DNA of 16,457 nt from Bacillota bacterium (GTDB taxonomy: Bacteria > Bacillota > Clostridia > Lachnospirales > Lachnospiraceae): positions 1 through 16,457 of the forward strand of contig JAIIAN010000053.1 of the NCBI GenBank assembly GCA_022717655.1. The letters run 5' to 3'. Position numbers and translations under genes: made by a program. The notes beneath the pieces were generated by a model that ran no database searches, was not told the DNA's origin, and saw only the letters and a list, made by a program, of their open reading frames with translations. This document shows positions 1-6,874 of this stretch, piece by piece; the first letter of the stretch is position 1, and each line of letters starts with the position of its first letter.

Positions 1-101
1 ATTTTAAAATTGATAGAAAATATTATAATTATCAGAAAATTATAAACAACAATCTTTTGCTTCTGGATAGAAACTAACATCTGGCAGAATAAAGAAAAGA
101 G

Positions 102-110
102 TGCTATACT
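102..110 (+). promoter_or_regulatory. Extended -10 promoter for the methionine aminopeptidase gene
   Basis: A TATACT box at 105-110 is preceded directly by TGC at 102-104, the extended -10 motif. No good -35 box is seen at the right distance (TGGCAG at 82-87 is poor), which fits an extended -10 promoter. The gene starts about 50 bases downstream. The upstream 100 bases are very AT-rich and hold no gene that I can see. Confidence 0.55.
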
Positions 111-160
111 TCATACAGAGAAAACAGAATGAATTATAATCAGAAAGGAATTAAAATAAA

Positions 161-1033
161 ATGAATCAAATTGGAAGAAACGATGCATGCTGGTGTGGAA
201 GTGGAAGAAAGTATAAAAAATGCCATGAGAATTTTGACCATAAACTCAATCTTCTTCATAGTCAGGGACTTTTAGTACCTTCTCATAAATTAATTAAGAC
301 AGAAGCTCAGATTGCAGAAATTAGAAAGAGTGCAGAGATTAATGTAAAAATCTTAGATTATGTTGCAGAACATATTAAAGAGGGGATTTCCACTGCTGAA
401 ATTGACAAATGGGTATACGACATCACGACAAAAGAAGGAGCAATTCCAGCACCGCTTGGATATGAAGGATTTCCAAAGAGTGTGTGTACTTCGATTAACA
501 ATCAGGTATGCCATGGAATTCCATCTGAAGATATTATTCTGGAAGAAAGCGATATCATCAATGTTGATGTGTCTACAATTTTAAATGGATATTATTCCGA
601 TTCTTCTCGTATGTTCTGTATCGGAGATGTCGGGGAAGAGAAAGCACGTCTGGTTCGTGTTGCAAAAGAGTGTGTGGAAAAAGGTCTTGAACAGGTAAAA
701 GCGTGGGGCTTTTTAGGAGATATGAGTCAGGCAGTGCATGAACATGCAGTAAAAAATGGCTACAGTGTAGTAAGAGAAATCGGTGGACACGGAGTTGGTC
801 TGGAATTCCATGAAGACCCATGGGTAGGCTATATTGGCGCAGCAGGAACTGGAATGGTAATGGCACCAGGACTGATGTTTACGATTGAGCCGATGATTAA
901 TATGGGAACGGATGAAATTTTTGTGGACGAAAGAGATGGATGGACCATTTACACAGAAGATGATATGCCGTCTGCACAGTGGGAAATTATGGTGCTTGTG
1001 ACAGAAAACGGACCGGAAGTCATTGCGTGGTAA
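161..1033 (+). CDS. map: Type I methionine aminopeptidase with N-terminal SEC-C zinc motif
   Basis: This cytosolic metallo-enzyme removes the initiator methionine from nascent proteins. The 290-residue protein begins with an SEC-C-type zinc motif (C10, C12, C21, H22), absent from the short E. coli enzyme, that may help it dock at the ribosome. The pita-bread catalytic domain follows. All five metal ligands of the family can be placed: D136 (in NVDVS), D147 (in YSDSSR), H210 (in GGHGVG), E243 (in FTIEPM) and E275 (in AQWEI). H118 in VCHGIP matches the conserved substrate-side histidine and H217 the one in FHEDP. AAGGA at 145-149 sets the start. The next gene, an rRNA methyltransferase, follows after 44 bases with no terminator, so the two are probably co-transcribed. 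Family assignment is secure; the role of the zinc motif is inference. Confidence 0.95.
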   Translation: MNQIGRNDACWCGSGRKYKKCHENFDHKLNLLHSQGLLVPSHKLIKTEAQIAEIRKSAEINVKILDYVAEHIKEGISTAEIDKWVYDITTKEGAIPAPLGYEGFPKSVCTSINNQVCHGIPSEDIILEESDIINVDVSTILNGYYSDSSRMFCIGDVGEEKARLVRVAKECVEKGLEQVKAWGFLGDMSQAVHEHAVKNGYSVVREIGGHGVGLEFHEDPWVGYIGAAGTGMVMAPGLMFTIEPMINMGTDEIFVDERDGWTIYTEDDMPSAQWEIMVLVTENGPEVIAW

Positions 1034-1077
1034 TAAGAGAGCACGAGCAGAAAAAAGGAAAGGAAAATAAATAAAAG

Positions 1078-2280
1078 ATGAGTATTGCAGTTGCAGTTTT
1101 GAAAAAAGGGGAAGGACGTGCGTTAAAATCAGGCGGACCATGGGTTTACGATAATGAAATCGCAAGTATTATGGGAAATTTTGAAAATGGAGATATTGTA
1201 ATTGTACGAGATTTTGACGGCTATCCACTTGGAAGAGGATTTATCAATACCAATTCAAAAATCCGAATCCGTATGATGACAAGAAATGAAAATCAGGAAA
1301 TTGACCGTGAATTTTTAAAAATGAGAGTACGAGATGCATGGGAATATCGAAAGAAAACTGTAGACATTTCAAGCTGTCGTGTGATTTTTGGAGAGGCAGA
1401 TTTCCTGCCGGGACTGGTCATCGATAAGTTTTCTGATGTTCTTGTGGTACAGTCATTGGCGCTTGGAATTGATAAGTTAAAAATAACAATCATTGAAGAG
1501 TTAAAGCTGGCAATGGCAGAAGACGGGATTACAATCCGTGGTGTGTATGAGAGAAGCGATGCGAAAGTGCGTCTCCAGGAAGGAATGGAAAGATGCAAAG
1601 GATTTATCGGTGAACCATTTGACACAAAAGTACAGATTGTAGAAAATGGCGTAAAATACATTGTAGATGTAGAAGATGGACAGAAAACAGGATTTTTCTT
1701 AGACCAGAAATACAACCGTCTTGCCATTCAGAGATTATGTAAAGATGCAAACGTGTTAGACTGCTTTACACATACCGGTTCTTTTGCGTTAAATGCGGGA
1801 ATTGCCGGAGCAAAGAGTGTAACCGGAGTCGATGCATCTCAGCTTGCCGTAGACCAGGCAACAGAAAATGCGGAGTTAAACGGACTCGAAAAGAGTGTGA
1901 AATTTATCTGCGAGGATGTCTTTGAGCTGCTTCCTAAGTTAGAAGCCGAGGGAGAAAAATATGACGTAGTAATTCTCGACCCTCCTGCATTTACAAAATC
2001 AAAAAATTCGATTAAAAACGCAGTGAAAGGTTATCGAGAGATTAATTTGCGAGGAATGAAACTGGTCAAAGACGGAGGTTATCTTGCAACTTGTTCTTGT
2101 TCTCATTTTATGTCGTATGAGTTATTTACTCAGACAATCGGACAGGCAGCAAGAAATGTGCATAAACGTCTGCGTCAGGTAGAATACCGCACACAGGCAG
2201 CAGACCATCCGATTTTATGGTCCGCAGATGAGTCTTATTACCTGAAATTCTATATTTTCCAGGTAATTGACGAAAAATAG
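1078..2280 (+). CDS. RlmI-type class I SAM-dependent rRNA (cytosine-C5) methyltransferase
   Basis: The 400-residue protein has the layout of the RlmI/RlmK-L family: an N-terminal PUA RNA-binding domain (about 1-72), a central linker domain, and a C-terminal Rossmann methyltransferase domain. SAM-binding motif I is at 228-236 (DCFTHTGSF), the acidic motif II residue is in GVDAS (about 260-263), motif IV is DPPAF at 301-305, and the CSCS segment at 339-342 holds the presumed catalytic cysteine. E. coli RlmI methylates C1962 of 23S rRNA, and the same target is likely here but is not proven by sequence. The ribosome site is AAGGAAAGG at 1056-1063. No hairpin terminator follows the stop, so transcripts may run into the riboswitch region downstream. 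Confidence 0.9.
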   Translation: MSIAVAVLKKGEGRALKSGGPWVYDNEIASIMGNFENGDIVIVRDFDGYPLGRGFINTNSKIRIRMMTRNENQEIDREFLKMRVRDAWEYRKKTVDISSCRVIFGEADFLPGLVIDKFSDVLVVQSLALGIDKLKITIIEELKLAMAEDGITIRGVYERSDAKVRLQEGMERCKGFIGEPFDTKVQIVENGVKYIVDVEDGQKTGFFLDQKYNRLAIQRLCKDANVLDCFTHTGSFALNAGIAGAKSVTGVDASQLAVDQATENAELNGLEKSVKFICEDVFELLPKLEAEGEKYDVVILDPPAFTKSKNSIKNAVKGYREINLRGMKLVKDGGYLATCSCSHFMSYELFTQTIGQAARNVHKRLRQVEYRTQAADHPILWSADESYYLKFYIFQVIDEK

Positions 2281-2291
2281 AAAATAAAATA

Positions 2292-2320
2292 TTGACAATC
2301 TTTTTTATCCATGCTATGTT
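2292..2320 (+). promoter_or_regulatory. Sigma-A promoter for the ZTP riboswitch transcript
   Basis: A perfect TTGACA -35 box (2292-2297) is separated by exactly 17 bases from TATGTT (2315-2320), a 4-of-6 match to the -10 consensus. Transcription would start near 2327, at the first base of the riboswitch P1 stem. That position is strong independent support for both features. Confidence 0.8.
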
Positions 2321-2326
2321 GTAATT

Positions 2327-2424
2327 GCTTATATGACTGACGGAAGTGGAATCAACCACAGGGAGTATAAGCCGTTGAAGCCGACCGTCTGGGCATTGGA
2401 TGTTCAGAAAGTGGGCTTTTTTTT
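2327..2424 (+). promoter_or_regulatory. ZTP/ZMP (pfl) riboswitch with intrinsic-terminator expression platform
   Basis: This RNA matches the pfl motif that binds ZTP or ZMP (AICAR ribotide). P1 is GCTTATA (2327-2333) with TATAAGC (2366-2372). P2 is GTGG (2346-2349) with CCAC (2356-2359), followed by the conserved AGGGAG. The long-range pseudoknot pairs GACGG (2339-2343) with CCGTC (2385-2389) perfectly. The 3' part has the hallmark CCGTCTGGGCA with a short GCC/GGC P3 (2380-2382 with 2392-2394). The competing terminator pairs AAGCCgAC (2378-2385) with GTGGGCTT (2411-2418), encloses an inner hairpin of CTGGGCAT (2389-2396) with ATGTTCAG (2400-2407), and ends in eight Ts (2417-2424). Terminator and ligand-bound fold share 2380-2394, so they exclude each other. 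Ligand binding should therefore block termination and turn on the two AICAR-to-IMP genes downstream. Confidence 0.93.
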
Positions 2425-2509
2425 CGTTATAATATAGGAAATTGTGTTCTATGAAATGAAAGTCAACGGATCAATTAAAAATGTATGATGGGAAAAAGGA
2501 GAGACATTC

Positions 2510-3223
2510 ATGAAAATGTTATCGCTGGAAACAGAATTAAAAGAAAATGCTTATCCTGGAAGAGGAATTGTAATTGGAAAGTCCAAAGATGGTACAAAAG
2601 CAGTGACTGCTTATTTTATCATGGGAAGAAGCGAAAACAGCAGAAACCGTGTGTTTGTAGAAGATGGAGAGGGAATCCGTACACAGGCATTTGACCCGTC
2701 TAAATTAACTGACCCAAGCTTAATTATTTACGCACCGGTTCGTGTACTGGGAAATAAAACAATTGTGACAAATGGTGACCAGACAGATACCATTTATGAG
2801 GGAATGGACAGACAGCTTACTTTTGAGCAGTCCTTAAGAAGCCGTGAATTTGAGCCGGATGGTCCAAACTATACCCCTCGTATTTCCGGAATCATGCACA
2901 TTGAAAATGGAAAATACAACTATGCAATGTCAATTTTAAAGAGCAATAACGGAAATCCGGATGCCTGCAACCGTTACACCTTTGCTTACGAAAATCCGGT
3001 AGCAGGAGAGGGACATTTTATCCACACTTATATGCATGATGGAAATCCGCTTCCAAGTTTTGAAGGAGAACCAAAACTGGTAGAACTTCCAGATGACATT
3101 GACGCATTCACAAAAAATGTATGGGAAAGCCTCAACGAAGACAATAAAGTTTCTTTATTTGTACGTTTCATTGACCTTGAAACAGGAAATTATGAGACAA
3201 GAATTGTAAATAAAAATCAGTAA
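2510..3223 (+). CDS. purO: IMP cyclohydrolase, PurO-type
   Basis: The 237-residue protein belongs to the stand-alone PurO-like IMP cyclohydrolase family, first known from archaea. It closes the ring of FAICAR (formyl-AICAR ribotide) to give IMP, the last step of purine synthesis. It is unrelated in fold to the N-terminal cyclohydrolase domain of bacterial PurH. Family signatures visible are MGRSENSRNR at 38-47, TNGDQTD at 87-93 and EPDGPNYTPRISG at 115-127. The start is fixed by AAAGGAGAG at 2495-2503. The gene lies directly downstream of a ZTP riboswitch and 63 bases ahead of the formyltransferase that makes its substrate, so the pair completes the route from AICAR. Family is clear; activity is inferred from family and context. 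Confidence 0.92.
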   Translation: MKMLSLETELKENAYPGRGIVIGKSKDGTKAVTAYFIMGRSENSRNRVFVEDGEGIRTQAFDPSKLTDPSLIIYAPVRVLGNKTIVTNGDQTDTIYEGMDRQLTFEQSLRSREFEPDGPNYTPRISGIMHIENGKYNYAMSILKSNNGNPDACNRYTFAYENPVAGEGHFIHTYMHDGNPLPSFEGEPKLVELPDDIDAFTKNVWESLNEDNKVSLFVRFIDLETGNYETRIVNKNQ

Positions 3224-3286
3224 TCAAAATATGTTACAGCATTAGAGTATTTTTAAATCTGTTCTAAAATAAAGGAGAAAACGAGA

Positions 3287-4465
3287 ATGAAAGAATTAGC
3301 ATTAAAGTATGGATGCAACCCGAACCAGAAACCGTCCAGAATTTATATGGCAGACGGAAGTGAGCTTCCAATCGAAGTAATCAGCGGAAAACCTGGATAT
3401 ATTAACTTTCTGGATGCATTTAACGGTTTTCAGTTAGTAAGAGAATTAAAAAAAGCGACCGGACTTCCGGCAGCTACTTCTTTTAAACATGTATCACCGG
3501 CCGGTGCAGCAGTGGGACTTCCGTTAAGTGAAACCCTTGCAAAGATTTACTGGGTAGATGATATGGGAGAACTTTCTCCGCTTGCCTGCGCTTATGCAAG
3601 AGCAAGAGGTGCAGACAGAATGTCCTCTTTTGGTGATTTTATTGCACTCTCTGATGAATGTGATAGAGATACAGCAATGCTGATTAAACGAGAAGTTTCT
3701 GATGGCGTTATCGCACCGGGATTTTCCAAAGAGGCACTTGAAATTTTAGCACAGAAGAAAAACGGAAACTATAATATCATTAAAATCGATGAAAATTATC
3801 AGCCGGCACCGTTAGAGCACAAACAGGTTTATGGTGTGACATTTGAACAGGGAAGACAGGAACTTCCAATTGATGATGAACTGCTTTCCAATATCGTGAC
3901 AGAAAATAAAGTGATTCCGGAAAATGCGATCAGAGATTTAAAGATTTCCCTGATTACATTAAAATATACACAGTCCAATTCCGTCTGCTTTGTAAAAGAC
4001 GGACAGGCAATTGGTATCGGTGCAGGACAGCAGTCTCGTGTACACTGTACCAGACTGGCAGGACAGAAAGCAGATAACTGGTGGTTAAGACAGTGCCCGA
4101 AAGTTATGAATCTTCCATTCATTGATGGAATCCGTCGTGCAGACAGAGATAATGCAATCGATGTTTATATCGGAGAAGAATACATGGATGTTCTTGAAGA
4201 GGGTGCATGGCAGAGAATCTTCAAAGAAAAACCGGAAGTCTTTACAAGAGAAGAAAAACGTGCATGGTTAGATAAACTGACCGATGTTACTCTTGGTTCT
4301 GATGCGTTCTTCCCATTCTCAGATAATATTGAACGTGCACATAAGAGCGGTGTAAAATACATTGCAGAGCCAGGCGGTTCTGTAAGAGATGATGCAGTAA
4401 TCGAATGTTGCAATAAATATGATATGGCGATGGCATTTACAGGCATCCGTCTGTTCCATCACTAA
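3287..4465 (+). CDS. purH: Stand-alone AICAR transformylase (PurH C-terminal-like)
   Basis: This enzyme transfers the formyl group of 10-formyl-tetrahydrofolate to AICAR, giving FAICAR. Its 392 residues correspond to the transformylase half of PurH only; normal bifunctional PurH is about 510 residues and has an N-terminal cyclohydrolase domain that is absent here. Visible family segments are LKYGCNPNQ (6-14), the catalytic Lys-His pair K67-H68 in FKHVSPAG, SSFGDFIALS (113-122), the YTQSNSVCFVKDGQ...IGAGQQSRV block (about 227-251), SDAFFPFSD (338-346) and a C-terminal TGIRLFHH. The ribosome site is AAAGGAG at 3271-3277. The missing cyclohydrolase is supplied by the PurO-type gene just upstream. 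Both are under one ZTP riboswitch, whose ligand ZMP is this enzyme's substrate. Confidence 0.93.
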   Translation: MKELALKYGCNPNQKPSRIYMADGSELPIEVISGKPGYINFLDAFNGFQLVRELKKATGLPAATSFKHVSPAGAAVGLPLSETLAKIYWVDDMGELSPLACAYARARGADRMSSFGDFIALSDECDRDTAMLIKREVSDGVIAPGFSKEALEILAQKKNGNYNIIKIDENYQPAPLEHKQVYGVTFEQGRQELPIDDELLSNIVTENKVIPENAIRDLKISLITLKYTQSNSVCFVKDGQAIGIGAGQQSRVHCTRLAGQKADNWWLRQCPKVMNLPFIDGIRRADRDNAIDVYIGEEYMDVLEEGAWQRIFKEKPEVFTREEKRAWLDKLTDVTLGSDAFFPFSDNIERAHKSGVKYIAEPGGSVRDDAVIECCNKYDMAMAFTGIRLFHH

Positions 4466-4495
4466 GCACATTAAGGTTAAAACTGCCTCCACATT

Positions 4496-4531
4496 GGCAG
4501 CGGTGGGAAAATTTCTCACTGCTGCCTTTTT
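4496..4531 (+). terminator. Intrinsic terminator after the AICAR transformylase gene
   Basis: GGCAGCGGTG (4496-4505) pairs with CACTGCTGCC (4517-4526) through ten base pairs with one G-U. The inner AT-rich bases can extend the stem, and a T run follows at 4527-4531. It ends the riboswitch-controlled operon before the next promoter. Confidence 0.88.
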
Positions 4532-4556
4532 CTGTTCCTTAAATGAAACGGCATCT

Positions 4557-4591
4557 TATAGATAAAGTATATAGATTATATAGATAAAGTA
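4557..4591 (+). repeat. AT-rich 13-bp direct repeat pair upstream of the ddh promoter
   Basis: TATAGATAAAGTA occurs at 4557-4569 and again at 4579-4591, start to start 22 bases apart, close to two helical turns. The bases between are a partial third copy (TATATAGATTA). A second repeated word, GAAACGGC (4545-4552 and 4592-4599), flanks the pair. The block ends about 43 bases before the -35 box of ddh. A regulator site or an UP-type activating element are both possible; neither is shown. Confidence 0.5.
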
Positions 4592-4634
4592 GAAACGGCT
4601 TTGTTTGAGCGTACAGAAAAAATAAAATTTTTTA

Positions 4635-4663
4635 TTGAACAGAAAAATAGAATTTGCTATACT
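4635..4663 (+). promoter_or_regulatory. Sigma-A promoter of the meso-DAP dehydrogenase operon
   Basis: TTGAAC (4635-4640), then a 17-base spacer, then TATACT (4658-4663) preceded by TGC as an extended -10. It predicts transcription starting near 4670 and a leader of about 65 bases. It also shows that the open frame upstream of 4736 is not coding. Confidence 0.82.
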
Positions 4664-4735
4664 GTATACGACGTAACGGTACTGTGGTGGACAGACCGCT
4701 GCGAAATAAATTTACAGGAGAAGAGGTTTAATAAA

Positions 4736-5722
4736 ATGAGTATAAGAATTGGTATCTTAGGTTACGGTAACCTGGGAAGAGGCGTAGAGTGTGCAATCAA
4801 ACAGAATGCAGATATGGAATTAAAAGCAGTGTTTACCCGTCGTAATCCTGCGGATGTACACATTCTTACCGAGACAGCGAAAGTATATTCTGTAGATGAA
4901 GCAGTAAAAATGAAAGATGAAATCGATGTATTGATTCTTTGTGGAGGAAGTGCAACAGATTTACCAGTACAGACTCCAGAATATGCACAGTACTTTAACG
5001 TAGTTGACAGCTTTGATACACATGCAAGAATTCCGGAACATTTTGCAGATGTAGATGCAGCAGCGAAAAAGAGCGGAAAAATCGGCTTAATTTCAGTAGG
5101 CTGGGACCCAGGAATGTTCTCTTTAAATCGTTTATATGCAAATGCAATTCTTCCAGAAGGAAATGACTATACATTCTGGGGCAAAGGTGTAAGCCAGGGT
5201 CATTCTGATGCCGTTCGTAGAATTGATGGCGTAATTGATGCAAGACAGTATACCATTCCGGTAGAAAAAGCATTAAACGCTGTAAGAAATGGTGAAAATC
5301 CGGTTCTTGCAACAGGTGAAAAACATACAAGAGAAGTCTTTGTTGTAGCTGAAGAAGGTGCAGATAAAGACAGAATTACGAATGAAATCAAAACAATGCC
5401 AAACTATTTTGATGAATATGAAACAACAGTACATTTCATCAGTGCAGAAGAAATGAAAGCAAATCATGCAGGACTTCCACATGGTGGATTTGTAATCCGC
5501 AGTGGTCAGACAGGATGGGAAAAAGAACATCATCATGTAATTGAATACAGCTTAAAACTGGATTCTAATCCGGAATTTACATCATCTGTTATCGTAGCTT
5601 ATGCAAGAGCTGCTTACCGCTTAAATCAGGAAGGACAGAGCGGATGCAAGACTGTATTTGATATTGCACCGGCATATTTAAGTACAAAAACACCAGAAGA
5701 ACTTCGTAAACACATGCTTTAA
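4736..5722 (+). CDS. ddh: meso-Diaminopimelate D-dehydrogenase
   Basis: This NADP-dependent enzyme makes meso-diaminopimelate in one step from tetrahydrodipicolinate and ammonia, feeding lysine and peptidoglycan synthesis; the reaction is reversible. The 328-residue length fits the family (about 320-330). The Rossmann motif GYGNLGRG is at 9-16. Other conserved segments are CGGSATDLP (69-77), DSFDTHARIP (91-100), GWDPGM (122-127) and WGKGVSQGHSDA (148-159). I chose the ATG at 4736 because it sits behind the purine-rich AGGAGAAGAGG at 4716-4726 and makes the Rossmann motif start at the usual place. The frame is open back to 4601, but a strong promoter lies within that extension. A YitT-family gene follows after 24 bases, probably in the same transcript. 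Confidence 0.94.
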   Translation: MSIRIGILGYGNLGRGVECAIKQNADMELKAVFTRRNPADVHILTETAKVYSVDEAVKMKDEIDVLILCGGSATDLPVQTPEYAQYFNVVDSFDTHARIPEHFADVDAAAKKSGKIGLISVGWDPGMFSLNRLYANAILPEGNDYTFWGKGVSQGHSDAVRRIDGVIDARQYTIPVEKALNAVRNGENPVLATGEKHTREVFVVAEEGADKDRITNEIKTMPNYFDEYETTVHFISAEEMKANHAGLPHGGFVIRSGQTGWEKEHHHVIEYSLKLDSNPEFTSSVIVAYARAAYRLNQEGQSGCKTVFDIAPAYLSTKTPEELRKHML

Positions 5723-5746
5723 TAAGCAGATGGGGAGAGGATATCA

Positions 5747-6607
5747 GTGAATTTTGATTTAAAAACGGAAGTAAAACGAATGGGTCTGGGCCTGATTAGT
5801 GCACTGATTATGGCAGTGAATATTAAAACGCTGGTAAGAGCAGGAGGGCTGTATCCAGGTGGATTTAACGGAATTACCCTTTTGATTCAGACAATCTGTG
5901 AACGGTTTTTTAATCTGCAGATTCCATTTACAGCAGTCAGCCTGTCATTGAATGCAATTCCTGTTATCATTTGCTTTCGGGCAATTGGCAAGAAATTTAC
6001 AAGCACTTCAGCCCTGATTGTTATTGTAACCAGTGTGCTTACAGACTTAGTTCCTTATCATCCAATTACAGATGATATTCTGCTGATTTCCGTGTTTGGC
6101 GGTATTATCAATGGATTTGCAATCAGTTTGTGCCTGATTGGAGGCGCAAGTGCCGGAGGAACAGATTTTATTGGGATTTATTTTGCAGAAAAGAAAAATA
6201 AAGACGTATGGAATTTTATTTTACTTGGAAATGCCTGTGTTCTGATGATTGCCGGACTTTTATTTGGCTGGGATAAGGCACTTTATTCCATTATCTTCCA
6301 GTTCGCTTCGACTCAGATGATACACATCCTTCATACTGCTTACAAGAAAGAAACTCTCTTTATTGTTACGGACCATCCGGATGATGTTTATAAAGAAATT
6401 TATGAAGTGACAAACCACAGTGCAACAGAATTTGCAGCAACAGGCTGTTATTCTAATAAACAGAGAAAGATGCTGTATTCGGTTGTATCCTCTTCAGAAG
6501 CCAAAGTTTTAGTCAGTCGTGTGCAGAAAGCAGACCCGCACGCATTTATCAATGTGATTAAAACGGACTTCCTGGAAGGACATTTTTATCAGAAAATTGA
6601 CTATTAA
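5747..6607 (+). CDS. YitT/DUF2179-family membrane protein
   Basis: The 286-residue protein has about five membrane helices (roughly 13-31, 60-78, 85-103, 110-132 and 154-172), including the conserved glycine-rich GGASAGGTDFIG segment near 133-144. A cytosolic C-terminal DUF2179 domain follows (about 200-286). This is the usual layout of YitT-like proteins, whose transported substrate or role is not established. The start is GTG at 5747 behind GGGAGAGG (5733-5740); a GTG start is unusual in this window. It follows ddh after 24 bases and shares its promoter by inference, but a functional link to diaminopimelate is only suggestive. Confidence 0.87.
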   Translation: MNFDLKTEVKRMGLGLISALIMAVNIKTLVRAGGLYPGGFNGITLLIQTICERFFNLQIPFTAVSLSLNAIPVIICFRAIGKKFTSTSALIVIVTSVLTDLVPYHPITDDILLISVFGGIINGFAISLCLIGGASAGGTDFIGIYFAEKKNKDVWNFILLGNACVLMIAGLLFGWDKALYSIIFQFASTQMIHILHTAYKKETLFIVTDHPDDVYKEIYEVTNHSATEFAATGCYSNKQRKMLYSVVSSSEAKVLVSRVQKADPHAFINVIKTDFLEGHFYQKIDY

Positions 6608-6666
6608 TCTAGTGAGTTTTATACAAATATCGGGTGTGTCACAGTTTGTTCCATAAAAATTAAATA

Positions 6667-6717
6667 AAAGGACTATTACAAAATTGTGAATTTTTTGTGA
6701 TAGTCCTTTGTTTTTTT
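6667..6717 (+). terminator. Strong intrinsic terminator after the YitT gene
   Basis: A 17-bp stem pairs 6667-6683 with 6693-6709 with a single U-G wobble. The loop is nine bases and a T run follows at 6711-6717. It closes the ddh-yitT transcript. Confidence 0.92.
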
Positions 6718-6726
6718 ACCATTTTG

Positions 6727-6735
6727 TGGTATAGT
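6727..6735 (+). promoter_or_regulatory. Extended -10 promoter for the cell-wall hydrolase gene
   Basis: TATAGT (6730-6735) is preceded by TGG at 6727-6729, an extended -10. The -35 position would fall in the T-rich tail of the upstream terminator (TTGTTT, 6708-6713, is the best partial match). The predicted leader is about 130 bases. Confidence 0.5.
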
Positions 6736-6741
6736 AATAAG

Positions 6742-6874
6742 CGGAGTAGAGCGATTAAAAATCGTGAGAAATAAAAAAGAAGTAAAGTCGGAAGTTTTTC
6801 GACGAAAACGAAGGCATCTTATTGTAAGATAGAGGGAAAATACAGAGAGTATTACAAGCAGCAGGAGGAATTAA
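6742..6874 (+). promoter_or_regulatory. Long hairpin-rich 5' leader of the cell-wall hydrolase gene
   Basis: The leader holds three small local hairpins in series. CGATT/AATCG pairs 6752-6756 with 6760-6764; GTCGGAA/TTTCGAC pairs 6787-6793 with 6797-6803; ATCTTA/TAAGAT pairs 6816-6821 with 6825-6830. No terminator precedes the gene, and the ribosome site AGCAGGAGG (about 6860-6868) is unpaired in these local folds. I do not recognise a known riboswitch family here. RNA-stability or translational control is possible. Confidence 0.35.

Noticed and set aside
23..45. AT-only inverted repeat TTATAATT/AATTATAA near the left edge, possible terminator of an upstream gene.
   Set aside because: All A-T pairs, no T tract and extremely AT-rich background make it expected by chance.
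2428..2433. TATAAT just after the riboswitch terminator as a second promoter for the cyclohydrolase gene.
   Set aside because: No -35 box at a suitable distance and no extended -10; a riboswitch bypass promoter cannot be supported from sequence alone.
2485..2694. Overlapping open frame starting at ATG 2485.
   Set aside because: It overlaps the well-supported cyclohydrolase gene out of frame and lacks any family signature; the ribosome site at 2495 serves 2510.
4601..4735. Open frame extending the ddh protein by 45 residues at its N-terminus.
   Set aside because: A strong promoter (4635-4663) lies inside it, the ribosome site precedes 4736, and the Rossmann motif would be pushed too far from the N-terminus.
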